Origin: Hsuehochloa calcarea
Lineage: Eukaryota > Streptophyta > Magnoliopsida > Poales > Poaceae
Direction of reading: 5' to 3'
Assembly (NCBI GenBank): GCA_036346395.1
Contig: CM070594.1
Coordinates: 52,995,519-53,059,518, forward strand
DNA: 64,000 bases
A program made the position numbers and the translations under genes. A model generated the notes under the pieces. That model saw only the letters and a program-made list of their open reading frames with translations. It made no database searches and was not told the DNA's origin. Positions 1-11,110 of this stretch are shown here, piece after piece. Within the stretch, counting starts at the first letter, position 1, and every line of letters starts with the position of its first letter.

Positions 1-2560
1 TGTCCGGTCTCGAGGTCGTCAGATACAGAAGGGAGCCGATCATTCTGCGGTACTCGCGTTGATCCACGGCTTCTCCTTCCTCATCTGCATCCAAAACAGT
101 CGAAGTTGCCACGAGAGTAGAGATTGGCTTGCAATCACCCATGTCGAAACGTTTGAGCAGATCTTTAGTGTACTTCATCTGATGGATAAAAGTTCCTTCC
201 TTGCATTGCTTTATTTGAAGCCCCAAAAAGTAATTGAGCTCTCCCACAATACTCATCTCAAATTCCCTAGACATAGTCTCACAAAATCTGAAAACAAGAG
301 CATTAGAAGAACCACCAAAAATAATATCATCAACGTAAATTTGAGCAAGCAGGAAGTCATTACCACGCCTAAGAATGAATAAAGTCTTGTCTACCTTACC
401 CATCTTAAAATTATTCTTAAGCAAAAAGGTCTTAAGTCTATCATACCAGGCTCTAGGGGCTTGCTTAAGACCATATAAGGCTTTTGATAGCTTGAATACA
501 TGATTTGGGTACTTGGGATTTTCAAAGCCTACGGGTTGTTTAGCATAAACCTCCTCTTCTATAAAACCATTTAAAAATGCACTTTTAACATCCATCTGAT
601 ATAATCTAAATCCCTTAGATGCAGCAAATGCAAGCAGAATGCGAATGGCTTCTAGTCTAGCAACAGGAGCAAAGGTCTCATCAAAATCCAAACCCTCAAC
701 TTGGCTAAAGCTCTGAGCTACCAACCTAGCCTTATTTCTAATCACAGAACCATCCTCATTTTGTTTGTTTTTGAAAACCCAGCGGGTTCCTATAACATTA
801 TGACCACTAGGAGGTTCTACTAGATTCCAAACTTTATTCATCTCAAAATTCTCTAACTCCTCATGCATGGCATTAACCCAGCTAGAATCCGATAAATCAT
901 GTGTTATATCGCGAGGTTCAAAAGAAGCAACAAATACAGAATGAGAGTAGAGATTTGGATCATTATACCTGGAGCGAGTGACTCGCTCATGGAGATCACC
1001 TATTATCTGATCTGGAGGGTGATGCCTTTGAATATGAAGTGGTGCACCCGGAGGGGAAAGCATATCTTCGACCTCCGCAGGTACTCCTAACGATGAAGAT
1101 GCAGCAGGAGCCTCATCTGAAGGCGAAGTAGTCACAACAGGTTCTTGCACTGAAACAGGAGCGTCAACAGCAGCAGGTGGAAGACAAATATCATATTCGT
1201 CCTCATCTTCCTCCACAAAAATGCTCTCTGTCACCTGTGAATCATTTGAAACATCGGATCTAGCTCCAGGGCTAGTCTCATCAAAAGTGATATTACATGT
1301 CTCCTGGATAATGTTAGTTTCAATATTAAAAACCTGAAAACCCCTCGAATGTGCAGGATAACCTAGAAATAAACCATCAAAATTTCTTGATTCAAATTTA
1401 TCTAGATTTTCTATCTTAAGAATAAAACATTTATATCCAAAATCTCGAAAGTGTGAGACAGAGAGTTTTCTACCAAAATGAAGCTCATATGGAGTCTTGC
1501 CCAAAGAAGGTCTCAAAAAGACACAATTTGCAATATGGCAAGATGTAGCAATAGTTTCGGCCCAAAACCTCCTCGGTGTGCTATACTCATCTAGCATCGT
1601 CCTAGCCATTTCGACTATGGTCCTGTTCTTCCTTTCCACCACGCCATTTTGTTGAGGGACGTGTGGAGAAGAGAACTGATGCTCAATACTGTGCTCAGCA
1701 TAAAAAGAGGCAAACGAGGCATTCTTGAACTCTGTGCCACTGTCACTGCGGATCGCTCTCAAGACACCAGAAAGTTCAGAAGCCAAACGAAGAACAAGAT
1801 CATGATAATGATCAAAAGCTTCATCCTTCGAAGCAAGAAAGAACACCCAAGTGTATCTTGAAAAATCATCGACTATGACCAAAATATACCATTTGCCGCT
1901 GACTGATCGAACCCTAGCAGGACCAACAGTATCCATATGAAGTAACTGTCCCGGTCCGTCAGTCATGACCATAGTCACTGATGGGTGTGAGGCGGCAACT
2001 TACTTGCCATGCCTACAAGGCGCACATACAGCATCCTTGACAGCTTTAAGTTTGGGCAAACCTCTCATGAGCTCAAGGTTGCTAACTCGCGTCAGATGAT
2101 CAAAACCAATGTGCCCCAAATGTTGGTGCTAAAGCCAGAAATCAAAAGAAAATGTAAGCAAACATTTGGGAGATCCAGCAAGAGATTCAGAAAAATCAGC
2201 TCCAAAAATTCTACCAACTCTAGAAATCCCAAAAAACAAGCTCACCGGCAGAATCAAGCACCCGACAAGCATTTTTCTTAAATCTAGTCTCATAGCCATC
2301 ATCAAGAAGCTGTGAGACAGAAAGCAGATTATACCTAAGCTTGTCCACAAGAGCGACGTCCTTTAGGATGAATTTGTCGTTCACTCTGATCAATCATGTT
2401 CCTTCAATTCGCCCTTGTGTATCATCTCCAAAGGTGATGAAGTCATCACCTGTTGCCCGCGTGAAAGAGGTGAACCATCTTGAATCTTCGGTCATGTGGC
2501 GTGAACACCCGAAGTCGATGAACCACGTGTTCTTTCCCCTTCCGCGGTAATCCTGAAAAA
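1..2560 (-). pseudogene. copia pol: protease, GAG-pre-integrase, integrase, reverse transcriptase (broken, partial)
   Basis: Translated on the minus strand, the region shows in order a protease site reading WFIDFGCSRHMTE near 2530 (the usual D-S/T-G triad has become D-F-G), a GAG-pre-integrase segment (LLSVSQL near 2340, HLGHIGFDHLT near 2120), an integrase core (HMDTVGP near 1940, IRSDSGTEF near 1750, [12 protein letters not shown] near 1650) and an RT with [11 protein letters not shown] near 340. In-frame stops occur near 2129 and 2001 and the protease serine is lost, so the polyprotein is dead even though integrase and RT read well. In life it would process, integrate and copy the element inside a cytoplasmic particle. 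It is cut by the window edge at the RT C-terminal half. Confidence 0.85.
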
Positions 2561-2620
2561 TCAAGACACTGAAGAACGATGTGTCTCAATACTGGGGTTT
2601 GTTAAACAAGATTTAGGAAC

Positions 2621-3226
2621 TCAGTACTGAGACGCACGTCTGCAAGTAGTATGCGAAGCAGAAGTGCTATCCTTGATTTTATTTAACGTTCTATCATGAG
2701 CAATGGTTAGATTAGCATGAGAGTTATCATGTCTAGGAGCATGATGATGAACAATGCTAGAGGTCAGACCGGTGTAGTAACGGCGGTCAAACCGGTGACC
2801 CTGGCGGTCAGACCAGTTACCTACGGTGGTTAGACCGCTGGTCTGATGAACATGAGATACAAATCCTAAACCAGGTTTCTTCTTTTCTATATTACAATGT
2901 CTCATAAAAGCTCTAGATTGAATGGATGAAATTCTAGTAAAATTTTTTTTGTCGTTTTTCAACCTACGCCAACAAAACTCAATTAAATACTCACTCATTT
3001 TACAATAGGTGCAATGATACTTAATACCACTAGGAGAAGTACTATTTGAATTAACAGATGGTTGGGCAATCCCTACAGATTTAAAGATAATTTTTGCAGG
3101 TTGAGTTTTAAATTCAACTAAACCTTTTTCCAAGACTTGAGTGACTTTTGGCTTTGAATTGTCTTGAAAAGAATTGTATCCTAATCCTTGCTTCTTATAA
3201 GGAGTTTTAGACTTGTCCAGAATCAT
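2621..3226 (-). pseudogene. copia gag C-terminal/linker region with second zinc-knuckle-like motif
   Basis: A 201-codon open stretch between gag and protease on the minus strand. It contains a zinc-knuckle-like CTYCKMSEYLIEFC in which the histidine position of C-x2-C-x4-H-x4-C is tyrosine. The end of the frame (2760-2850) is built from the same GGTCnGACC motif found in the LTRs, translated as low-complexity sequence. Its position fits the Gag-Pol linker of this copia lineage. It is not an independent gene. Confidence 0.6.
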
Positions 3227-3310
3227 GTTTAATTGTTTCTGACCTTTAGAGAATTTTTCTAAGGTATCCTTAAGATAAGCATTTTCTTTTTCAAAATTAG
3301 CACATGACTT

Positions 3311-4960
3311 TCAAGTTTTACCTTTAATAGCTCTAGCATATTTTTCCTTATATAAACCAGTTTCAAATTTAAGAGCAGGACATGAAGCACATGTAGAAGA
3401 CTCAATAATGTCCTTAAGCTTGGCATATTTAGCTCTAGCTGCTTCTAAGATATCTTTAACTTCATGCTCGCGTTCTAAACAAAAAGTGCAAAGGCTAGAA
3501 TCAACAGCACCAGAAGCAACTAATTTGCTAGAATCTAAGCATTTTTCACAATGAGTAGATTTAATTTCAATTAGCTCAGTTCGAGCATTTTCAAGTTGTT
3601 GCAAAGCAATATTGTGAGCAGATTACAGTTTAGCCAATTCTGAGTGCAAATCATGACAAGATAAATATTCATCAGATTCAAGAGTCTTAACATTTGCAAG
3701 TTCTAATTTCGGTTTACCAATTTTTGACTTTAGTTTCTTATTTTTAGTCATGACAAATTCTAGCGCTTCATCTTGACTAAGCAGTTGCTCATATATGGAA
3801 TCATATTTAGCAGAAAGGACATCATAAGAGAGAGGTACCTCATTGTCGTCAATGTTGTCAGTGTCGGCCATGAAGCACATGCCAGTGAAGTCCTTGGCCA
3901 TCCCCTTCCTTTTGTCTTGAGGGATCTCCTCCTCTTTGTCCTCCTCGCTCCCGGAGTCCACATCGCTCAAGGATTGATCCTCAAAAGCGGTAAGAACCCG
4001 GTGAGCGGCCTTCACAAGCTTACTAGCCTTATACCTTGATTTGTTGAATGGAGGCTTCTTCCAAGCTGGCTTTCCCTCCTTATGATTGCTCTTACCTTTC
4101 AGCTTGAGGCAATTTGCCCAGATATGATTGAGCTCACCACACTCGTAGTATGTCACCGGACCACCTCTCTTTTTGTTTCTCACATTATTGTAGGCCCGTG
4201 TGAATTTTTTAGCAAGGAGGGCTAACTCAAACTCAGGGATACTATTAAGCTCCTCTTCATGAATAGCAGATAAACAAGCAAATGAAGAACCAGAAAAAGA
4301 TTCAAGAGAACCATCAGGAGCTCTTTTGAGAGGATCTGCTACCAATGCCATGTTGTGTTTCTTAGGATGATCAACTCTTTTAATTTCATGGGTCTTGAGT
4401 TTGCTATAAAGCAACTCCAATGTAAGACTCGAAAGATCAACATTCTCCTCTATAGCAGTAGCTTTCATCTCCCACTCCTTGGTGTTGATTGCAGCTAAGA
4501 GATGGGTGGCATTATCAGATTGAGAGTATTCAATATCAACAGCTTTCATCTGATTAATCACTTTATTAAAGTGACTGAAAATATCATCGATGCTCTCTCT
4601 AGGACGCATCTCGAATTTGTTGTATTCGCGCTTATAGACTGTTTGGTGCACTTTCTTGATTTGGGACGAACCCTCATGATAGGTTTCGAGGGTGTTCCAA
4701 CTCTCGTGCGCAGTTGCAAGATTACAAATCCGATCATATTCTTGTCTACCAAGCGCACCATATAAAAGGTTCTTGGCCTTGTTGTTGTTAGCCAAAAGAA
4801 CTGCAGAAGCAGGCGTTGCAACCTCGGGAATAATGAGCGGGGATCGAACAACGTCTCATATAGCTTATCCCTCACTCTCAAGAAATACTTGCATACGATT
4901 CTTCCAATAGGCATAGTCGTGCCCATCGAAGATATGCGGTTTAGTGGAGAACTTATCCAT
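3311..4960 (-). pseudogene. copia gag (UBN2-type), degenerate
   Basis: The most plausible gag start is the ATG at 4960 (reading MDKFSTKPHIFDGHDYAYWK), 45 bases from the primer site. Two stops about 30 codons in (near 4865) break it. The frame then continues from 4795 to 3623 as a 390-codon UBN2/Retrotran_gag_2 domain, with a zinc knuckle reading YYECGELNHIWANC whose first cysteine is tyrosine. A further frame (3604-3311) carries a coiled-coil-like tail with CEKC, CTFC and CASC pairs. Gag would form the particle and bind the RNA; here the stops and the lost zinc ligand make that unlikely. Confidence 0.8.
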
Positions 4961-5004
4961 CGCCTAAGTTTAGTGACCGGTTAAGATCAAAATTGAACTA
5001 ACTT

Positions 5005-5019
5005 GGCTCTGATACCACT
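5005..5019 (-). other. Primer-binding site (initiator Met tRNA) of the minus-strand copia element
   Basis: On the minus strand the 15 bases read AGTGGTATCAGAGCC. TGGTATCAGAGC is complementary to the 3' end of plant initiator methionine tRNA. It lies directly against the LTR end at 5020, as expected for priming of minus-strand cDNA. Confidence 0.9.
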
Positions 5020-6586
5020 TGTTGGACCGAAAAGGCGACTAGAGGGGGGTGAATAGGAGCACGCTCACTTTTTCATAAATTATAAATTCAACAAAATTTC
5101 ACTCCAATAGCTATGAGGAAGCTATGAAGATCAATATACAAGTACAACGAAAGACTAGTATTGAATACAATTTACCCCCTAAATAATACGATAAAATCAA
5201 CACAAGCTAAAGAACAAATCAGTACGGGCGGTCTGACCAATGTGTTAGTGGCGGTCGGACCACTGACCAAATCGGTCGGACCGGTGCCCTCGGGCGGTCG
5301 GACCGCTGGGCTCCAGAACAGTAAGAACAGCCCCGATGACGAAGTTGCAAATAGATCTAACTTTTGATTCTCAACTTCAAACTTCACGAAACTTGGTATA
5401 CACCTTCTCTATGATATTAAGGACCTATTCCAATCAATAATTATGATAATTCTTGGACAAACAAATATCCTTTACGATCCGATTGGAGAAAGGTCTAAAA
5501 TCGAGCAAAAGTGAAAACTAGATCCAATCGCTTGCTCGTGGGTGATTGATGATCACGATGATCCTAGATGAGTTCCCACACAATACAGCAAGCTAATCCA
5601 TGTGATGATATCAAGCAAAAACTCGTGGATCAAAGAAAGCCCTAAAATCACAAAATTGAAAGTAAGAATGAAAAGAGACTTATCTCAAGCAAACCTTGCA
5701 TAGATTAAAATATGATTGATGCTGGATTACACCCACTCCATCAAGGATCAGTGGTCAATCCAAGATCACGAAAATCTAATCAAACCTTCAAGAACCATAG
5801 CCTCCACTCCTAGCTCTCCCTAAACAAAATTAGGGTTTTCTAATATAAAGAGGGTTAAGAGGTGGTGCAGCCACCACCCTCTCCTATTTATAGTAGAGGC
5901 TTAGACCTTCTAGAAGTTTGATCCTATTGGGCTCCCGTTAAGGCCCAAAACAAACAGGTCACACATGCACGCTTCGCAAAGCGCCGTCTTTAACCTTTTG
6001 ACCTAAACAGCTTCACCTAGCGCCATTTTGCGCCTCAGATTTGCTAATAGGTCACCCTTGTTCATCTTGCGTCACGCTTGAGTCATTGACCTCACCCGGC
6101 ATCGTCGATCGTTCTGGACCTCAGCTCTCCAAGCCTAGTCCCAATCATCCTCACCGTTGACCGTCATTGACCACCAAGTAACATGCACAACCATAGACAA
6201 GTAAACTAATTTTGAGAACAAGTTCTTCACAACTTGACCCATATTAGTCAAAACATGCATCATGCAATACATATGCACTGAAACTCATGACTTTGACCTA
6301 ACCAACGAACAACGCCGCCATGAAGGCCGACGTTCAAGTGACAACCGGTCCGACCGCCCCTTAGGGCCGGTCGGACTGCCAGCTTGCTGGTCGGATCGCC
6401 AGCTATAGGCCGGTCCGACCGCCTAAAAGGACTTAGCCAAATTTCAAGCCCTGAAATTCCGAAACCTTCTGGAAATTTAAAACGAATAGAACTTTTGACT
6501 GGACACTCCAAAAATTATGAGACCAAGTGCAATAGAATCCCCTCTCTTGCCTACACCCTCTATTTTTGGCCCAGCTCATTTTGACA
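5020..6586 (-). repeat. 5' LTR of the minus-strand copia element
   Basis: The inner end is exact: TGTTGGACC at 5020 next to the primer-binding site. The outer end is inferred at 6586, where the plus strand reads CTCATTTTGACA, giving a TG start on the minus strand. The LTR carries clusters of the near-palindromic motif GGTCGGACCG (5228-5310 and 6345-6425) and a segment around 5870-5890 with CTCCTATTTATAGTAG that could be its TATA region on the minus strand. Length would be 1567 bp. The outer boundary could be off by tens of bases. Confidence 0.65.
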
Positions 6587-7999
6587 CTTCTTGATCACGG
6601 CCGGTCCGACCGCCGCTCATGGCCGGTCCAGCCGATTTGGGACCGGTCGGACCGCCATGCTATGGCCGGTCAGACCGCCTGTCACCTGACAGTTCTGAAA
6701 CTTTGTCGAAAATACGTGAAACGACAAGCCGTTAACGCCATTGCCAATTGTCACATCAACCTAAGATCTGGAGCATATCCCCATGATATCCACAATGGGT
6801 CAAGTTGTGAAGAACTTATTTCCAAATTCGGTTTCCTTCTCTATTGTTGTGCAGGTTGCTTGGTGGTCAACAATGGTCAACAACGAGGATGACCGGGACT
6901 AGGCTTGGAGAGCTGAGGTCCAGAACGATCGACAATGCCGGGTGAGGTCAATGTACTCAAGCGTGGTGCAAGATGGACAAGGGTGACCTATTAGCTAATC
7001 CGAGGCGCAAGATGGCGCAAGGAGTAGCTAGTTAGGTCAAGGGATGTTAAAGACGACGTATTAAAATACATGGGTAAGTGTCTCGTTTGTTTTGGGCCTT
7101 AACGGGAGCCCAATAGAGTCAAACTTCTAGAAGCTCTAAGCCTCCACTATAAATTGGAGAGGGAGGTGGCTGCACCTCCGCTTGGTCTCTTTTGCAATTC
7201 TTGTAAACCCTAATTTTCTTAGGGAGAGCTTTTTTGGAGGCTAGGGTTCTTGATGTTTGATGTGATTTTCGTGCTTTTGGATTGAGCATTGTCCTCCATT
7301 GATGGAGTGGCTGTAAGTCCTGATCATATCAATCAATCAAAGCAAAGTTTGATCAATATTTTGTCTCATTGCGTTTTTCTCTCTATTTGATGATTTTAGG
7401 TCTTTATTTGATCCGTGAGTTTTTACTTGATTTCTTCACGTGATCTAACTTTCTGTGACGTGTGGGAATCTATCTAGGATCATCTTGATCATCAATCACC
7501 CACGAGCAAGAGCTTTGACCTAGTTTTTATTTTGACCCGATTTTGAACCCTTCTTTGATCAAACGAAAAAGGATCTTGATTCCTCCAAGAATTATCATAA
7601 TCTTCAATTGGAATAGGTCTCTGATATCATAGAGATAGTGTGTTCCAAGTTTCATCAAGTTTGGATTAGTAGATTAAAAGTTTCATCTATTTGCATCTTC
7701 GGTATCGGATTTTTCAATGCTTACGAGGCCGCGGTCGATCGGCCGAAATCGGTCCGACCGCCCAAGGCCGTGATCCGGCCATTAGTGCAATCGATGTGCT
7801 TTAATCTTTGTTGTTTTTGTTGTTTTTGTCGTTTTGCTTAGGGGTTTATATTAGATTCAATATTAGTCTTCCGCTATACTGATATACTGATCTTCATAGC
7901 TTCCATAGCTACTAGAGTAAAATATTATTGAATCCATTATTTGTGAAAAAGTAAGTGTACTCCTATTCACCCCCCTCTAGTCGCCTTTTCGGTCCAACA
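6587..7999 (+). repeat. Inverted LTR of the same copia family (tail to tail with the 5' LTR)
   Basis: The sequence is a diverged reverse complement of 5020-6460. It ends at 7999 with the same LTR terminus (CGCCTTTTCGGTCCAACA), and matching blocks can be followed at 7920-7999/5020-5100, 7090-7150/5895-5950 and 6800-6960/6085-6245. No primer-binding site follows 7999, so it behaves like a solo or truncated LTR in plus orientation. Its start is inferred only from the partner LTR end. A TATA-like CACTATAAATT lies at about 7145. Confidence 0.65.
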
Positions 8000-8080
8000 A
8001 TAGTATTTATAGGCTTAGGCGGCCCTGCGTATGCAACTGAATTGTAATTCAATTTATGAAAATTTGCATCTGCGAGGTAG

Positions 8081-8290
8081 CACTGCGCAAAGCTGATTCA
8101 TTGGGTCACATCACTGCCCAAAGCTGACTCGTTGGGTCATGTTGCTATGCAAAGCTATCTCGTTGGGTCACTCACTACGCAAAGCTGACTTGTTGGGTCA
8201 CGTCACTGACGTAAAGCTGACTCGTTGGGTCACGTCGCTGCGCAAAGCTGACTCGTTGGGTCACGTCGCTGTGCAAACCTGTCACATCAC
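8081..8290. repeat. 31-bp tandem repeat, about 7 copies
   Basis: The anchor AAAGCT recurs at 8089, 8120, 8151, 8181, 8213, 8244 and (mutated) 8275, a period of 30-32 bases. The unit core is GCTGACTCGTTGGGTCACGT, in which TGAC and GTCA are inverted around a 7-base centre. No coding potential is evident. Confidence 0.9.
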
Positions 8291-8294
8291 AAAT

Positions 8295-8422
8295 AGTACT
8301 CGAAGCCAGCGGTACTCAAAACGAATAGTACTCGAAACGAACAGTACTCGAAGCCAGTGGTACTCGAAACGAACAGTTCTCGAACCCCACAGTACTCAAA
8401 ACGAACAGTACTCAGAAAGTGT
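8295..8422. repeat. 16-bp tandem repeat, 8 copies
   Basis: Units begin at 8295, 8311, 8327, 8343, 8359, 8375, 8391 and 8407, an exact 16-base period. The consensus is AGTACTCGAAACGAAC with a variant ending GAAGCCAG. The same repeat occurs at 61284-61456. An open frame across it is only a by-product of the repeat. Confidence 0.9.
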
Positions 8423-8989
8423 GCATGCCAAAAAGAGATAATGACACACTATACTACCATTACTATAATTGTACAAAAATTAATATTTACAAGGCATGAC
8501 TGAATAAACATTTACTAGCAGAACCTCTTGGGAGTACCCCGCGTGTCGCCCCGGTCGCGCCCAGCGCTAGTGTGAGTACGTCAAAGGATTAGGTGGCTGA
8601 CGTACCCAACCGGCGCACAGGGTAGCCAGAGGTGGTGTGGCGACGTCCAGGTTCGGTGTCGATTGGGTCAGCTCCAACGTTGGAAGGGTCGGCTTCGGCG
8701 CACCTGGCAGCTAAGAGGCCTGGTCCTTGGGGAATTGGAAGTCCTTGGCGAATATCTCATCGTACGACAAGTCTGGTTCGTCCCTACTCGGTGCACGACA
8801 TATGAAACATTTTATTACGCATGATATCATAGGAAAATCACAAAATCAAAAAGGTAGCCATACCTGGGGGCACGAAAGCAGCCGCAGACGACTCCGCATA
8901 CTCCTGTCCTGTGTATTGGTGGAATTGAGGACCTGCAAGAGAAGACTGTTATTAGTAACTAGTGGGGTTTGAAATAAAGTAGTGAAAGT

Positions 8990-10613
8990 GAATGTGTCAT
9001 GCTCACCTGTAAACTGTCCCAGGGAGCTTCCAACACGGTGCCACGAGGACCTGCCCACCACGTCCAGGGAAGGAGCCCGTGGCCGTGAGCCACTATGGCT
9101 GCCCCTCGTCCACACACTGGTACATGTGAATGTGTCCTCGACCTCGACAAGTCATGATCTGGATCCCTTGCCTCGCCTTCTCTCGGATGGGCTGTAAGAG
9201 CCCTCTGGCCTCCCCAACCGACAACTGTTGCGTCCAGCCTGTCAACTCGAGGATCTCCCGGTGTAGATCCACCTGCACATGTAATCAACAAGTTAGAAAC
9301 CTAAATCTAGATAATTAAATATGAAGTACCTACTGTTGAATACGTACCACACGGTGTAATGTAGAGTCCGGCTGTGTGGGGTACGTGTCGAATGTCGCAC
9401 CCACGTGTCGTGGTGTGTTGACCACAACCCGGACGTAGTGAAGCCTCGCTCGACTGTCGTACCACTCCATGTACTCCTCGTACTCCCGGGGTTGTAGGGA
9501 ACATCCTCTCTGTCCAGGTGGTAGTACCACATACTCCCTTCCTAGTGCACCTTTGGACGGCAAGACAATAATTTAGTACGTATGTAATGCAGATTGTACT
9601 AAAGAATTAAAGTACAAACTAACCCGTGGACGTGGGCCGGCAGCGACTGTGTCCATGGGGCTGGGACCTGCTGTCGCAGACCAAACTAGCGCATGACTCG
9701 TGCCACCTGGTACTCTTCTACGAAGAACTCGTGCACCAAGGCCCTCCTCGTGTACCAGTACACGTGGTCTCGCGTGCACAGACTGGACAGCCCTCGAAGT
9801 GCCTCCCCACCCAAACAGCCACACTAGGTTGGCCTCAAAGTGCCTCCTCACTATCTCGTCGGGTGCGTCCTCTGCCATACGCTTGGGATGTAAGAAGACA
9901 TATACACGTCAGCAAGGTTCACAGATGAATTGATGCGAGAGGACAATAGTTACAAAGACTTACGTAGAACTGGCAAATCCACCTCAGCGTCGGCATGTGC
10001 GGGTTGCTGAACTTGTGGTAATTACTGCCCAGCGGTAGCACATCCTGGAACCTCGTTAGAAACTTCATGCGCCACGTGGGCGAGATCTCATATGCCGCCA
10101 TGGGGAAGCCTGTGCAGGGCAACCCGATCAGGAAGCTCACGTCTTATAGCGTCGGCGTCATCTCCCCGCACGGGAGGTGAAATGTGTGTGTCTCCGGCCT
10201 CCAGCAGTCGACCAACGTTGTCAATAGCGTCCGGTCGTATGGAAAACGCTGGGCGTACAACCAGGATCGCAGTCCTAGTCGTCCTCCCACGTCGCCTCTA
10301 CCATCCGTGCCAGCGGAAGGAGGCCTGCCGCTCTCAACCTACGTCGGGTCAGATTACGAACGAACGTTAGTCCACACGTAGCAGTTAGACCACAATATAG
10401 TACACAAATATCGTAATGGCACGTACCTCGGCACCCAACTGGGGTGCAACGTTAACCTCCAGGCCCTAATGGGTGTGCGCAACCACAATGCGCCAAGCTC
10501 AATCGATGCCTCGCCCTCCTAGGGAGGATGGTATTGAGGCGGCTACGGTGATGTAGGTCAATCACTGGGTCAAGCAACTCGTACGGCCACTCGGCAGCGT
10601 GGTCTAGGTCCAT
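8990..10613 (-). pseudogene. Plant mobile domain (PMD, MAIL1-like/transposon-derived) gene, broken
   Basis: The minus strand begins with ATG at 10613 and reads MDLDHAAEWPYELLDPVIDL. Near 10190-10080 it reads LPCGEMTPTL, a stop, then DVSFLIGLPCTGF, the hallmark of the plant mobile domain (PF10536, aminotransferase-like). Later pieces include VRRHFEANLVWLFGW (about 9840) and YMEWYDSRARLHY (about 9465), then a helical tail VDLHREILELTGW near 9270. Frameshifts and stops separate the blocks, some of which may be introns. PMD genes occur as host genes and inside Mutator-like elements; no transposase or terminal repeats were found here, so I call it a stray pseudogene. Confidence 0.65.
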
Positions 10614-10768
10614 CTTACCTAAAAATTCAGCGCAAGCATTGTAAAGACTACGAAATATGTAAAAAGATAATACGAAGCGACATTAGCAAACTAATTTCCA
10701 ACCACAAATAAAAATTAAATTTATGCGATAAGTCGTAAAGCTGCGATTACGCTCTACCTAACCTATGG

Positions 10769-11110
10769 AGCTAAATAAAGCTGTGATTTTTTCGATTAGG
10801 TTCTACCTAGCCTAATTAGCTGCTCTGGATTTTCTTTGTAATTTTAAAACTTGTCATGCTATTCTTCTGGTTATAAATTAATTCCTAACATTAACAATAT
10901 AATTACCGCATACATATAGGGAGCTAAATAAAGCTGCGATTAATTCGATTAGGCTCTACCTACCCTAATTAGCTGCTACAGATTTTCCTTTCAATTTTAA
11001 AACATGTCATGCTATTTTCCTACTTAAAAAAATAATTTTTGGTATTAACAATATAATTACCGGGCACAAATGGAGAGCTAAATAAAACTGGTATTATTTA
11101 CATTACCCTC
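10769..11110. repeat. Tandem repeat of about 153 bp, two full copies and a partial third
   Basis: GAGCTAAATAAAGCTG recurs at 10769 and 10921, and as GAGCTAAATAAAACTG at 11075, each followed by matching blocks (CGATTAGG, TCTACCTA, CTAATTAGCTGCT, TTAAAAC, TGTCATGCTATT, AACAATATAATTACCG). A fragment of the unit precedes at 10730-10766. AT-rich and non-coding. Confidence 0.85.

Larger units (their letters stand above)
1..6586 (-). mobile_element. SIRE/Maximus-like Ty1-copia retrotransposon, 5' part (cut by window edge)
   Basis: Reading on the minus strand from right to left the order is LTR (6586-5020), primer-binding site (5019-5005), gag (start 4960), protease, integrase, reverse transcriptase. 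Integrase before reverse transcriptase is the Ty1-copia order. The LTR end with a run of C followed by CTCTAGTCGCC and the Met-tRNA primer site resemble the Maximus/SIRE lineage; this lineage call is from memory of the family. The element runs off the left end of the window inside RT, so RNase H, the 3' LTR and the left target-site duplication cannot be seen. Several in-frame stops show it is not autonomous. Confidence 0.85.
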
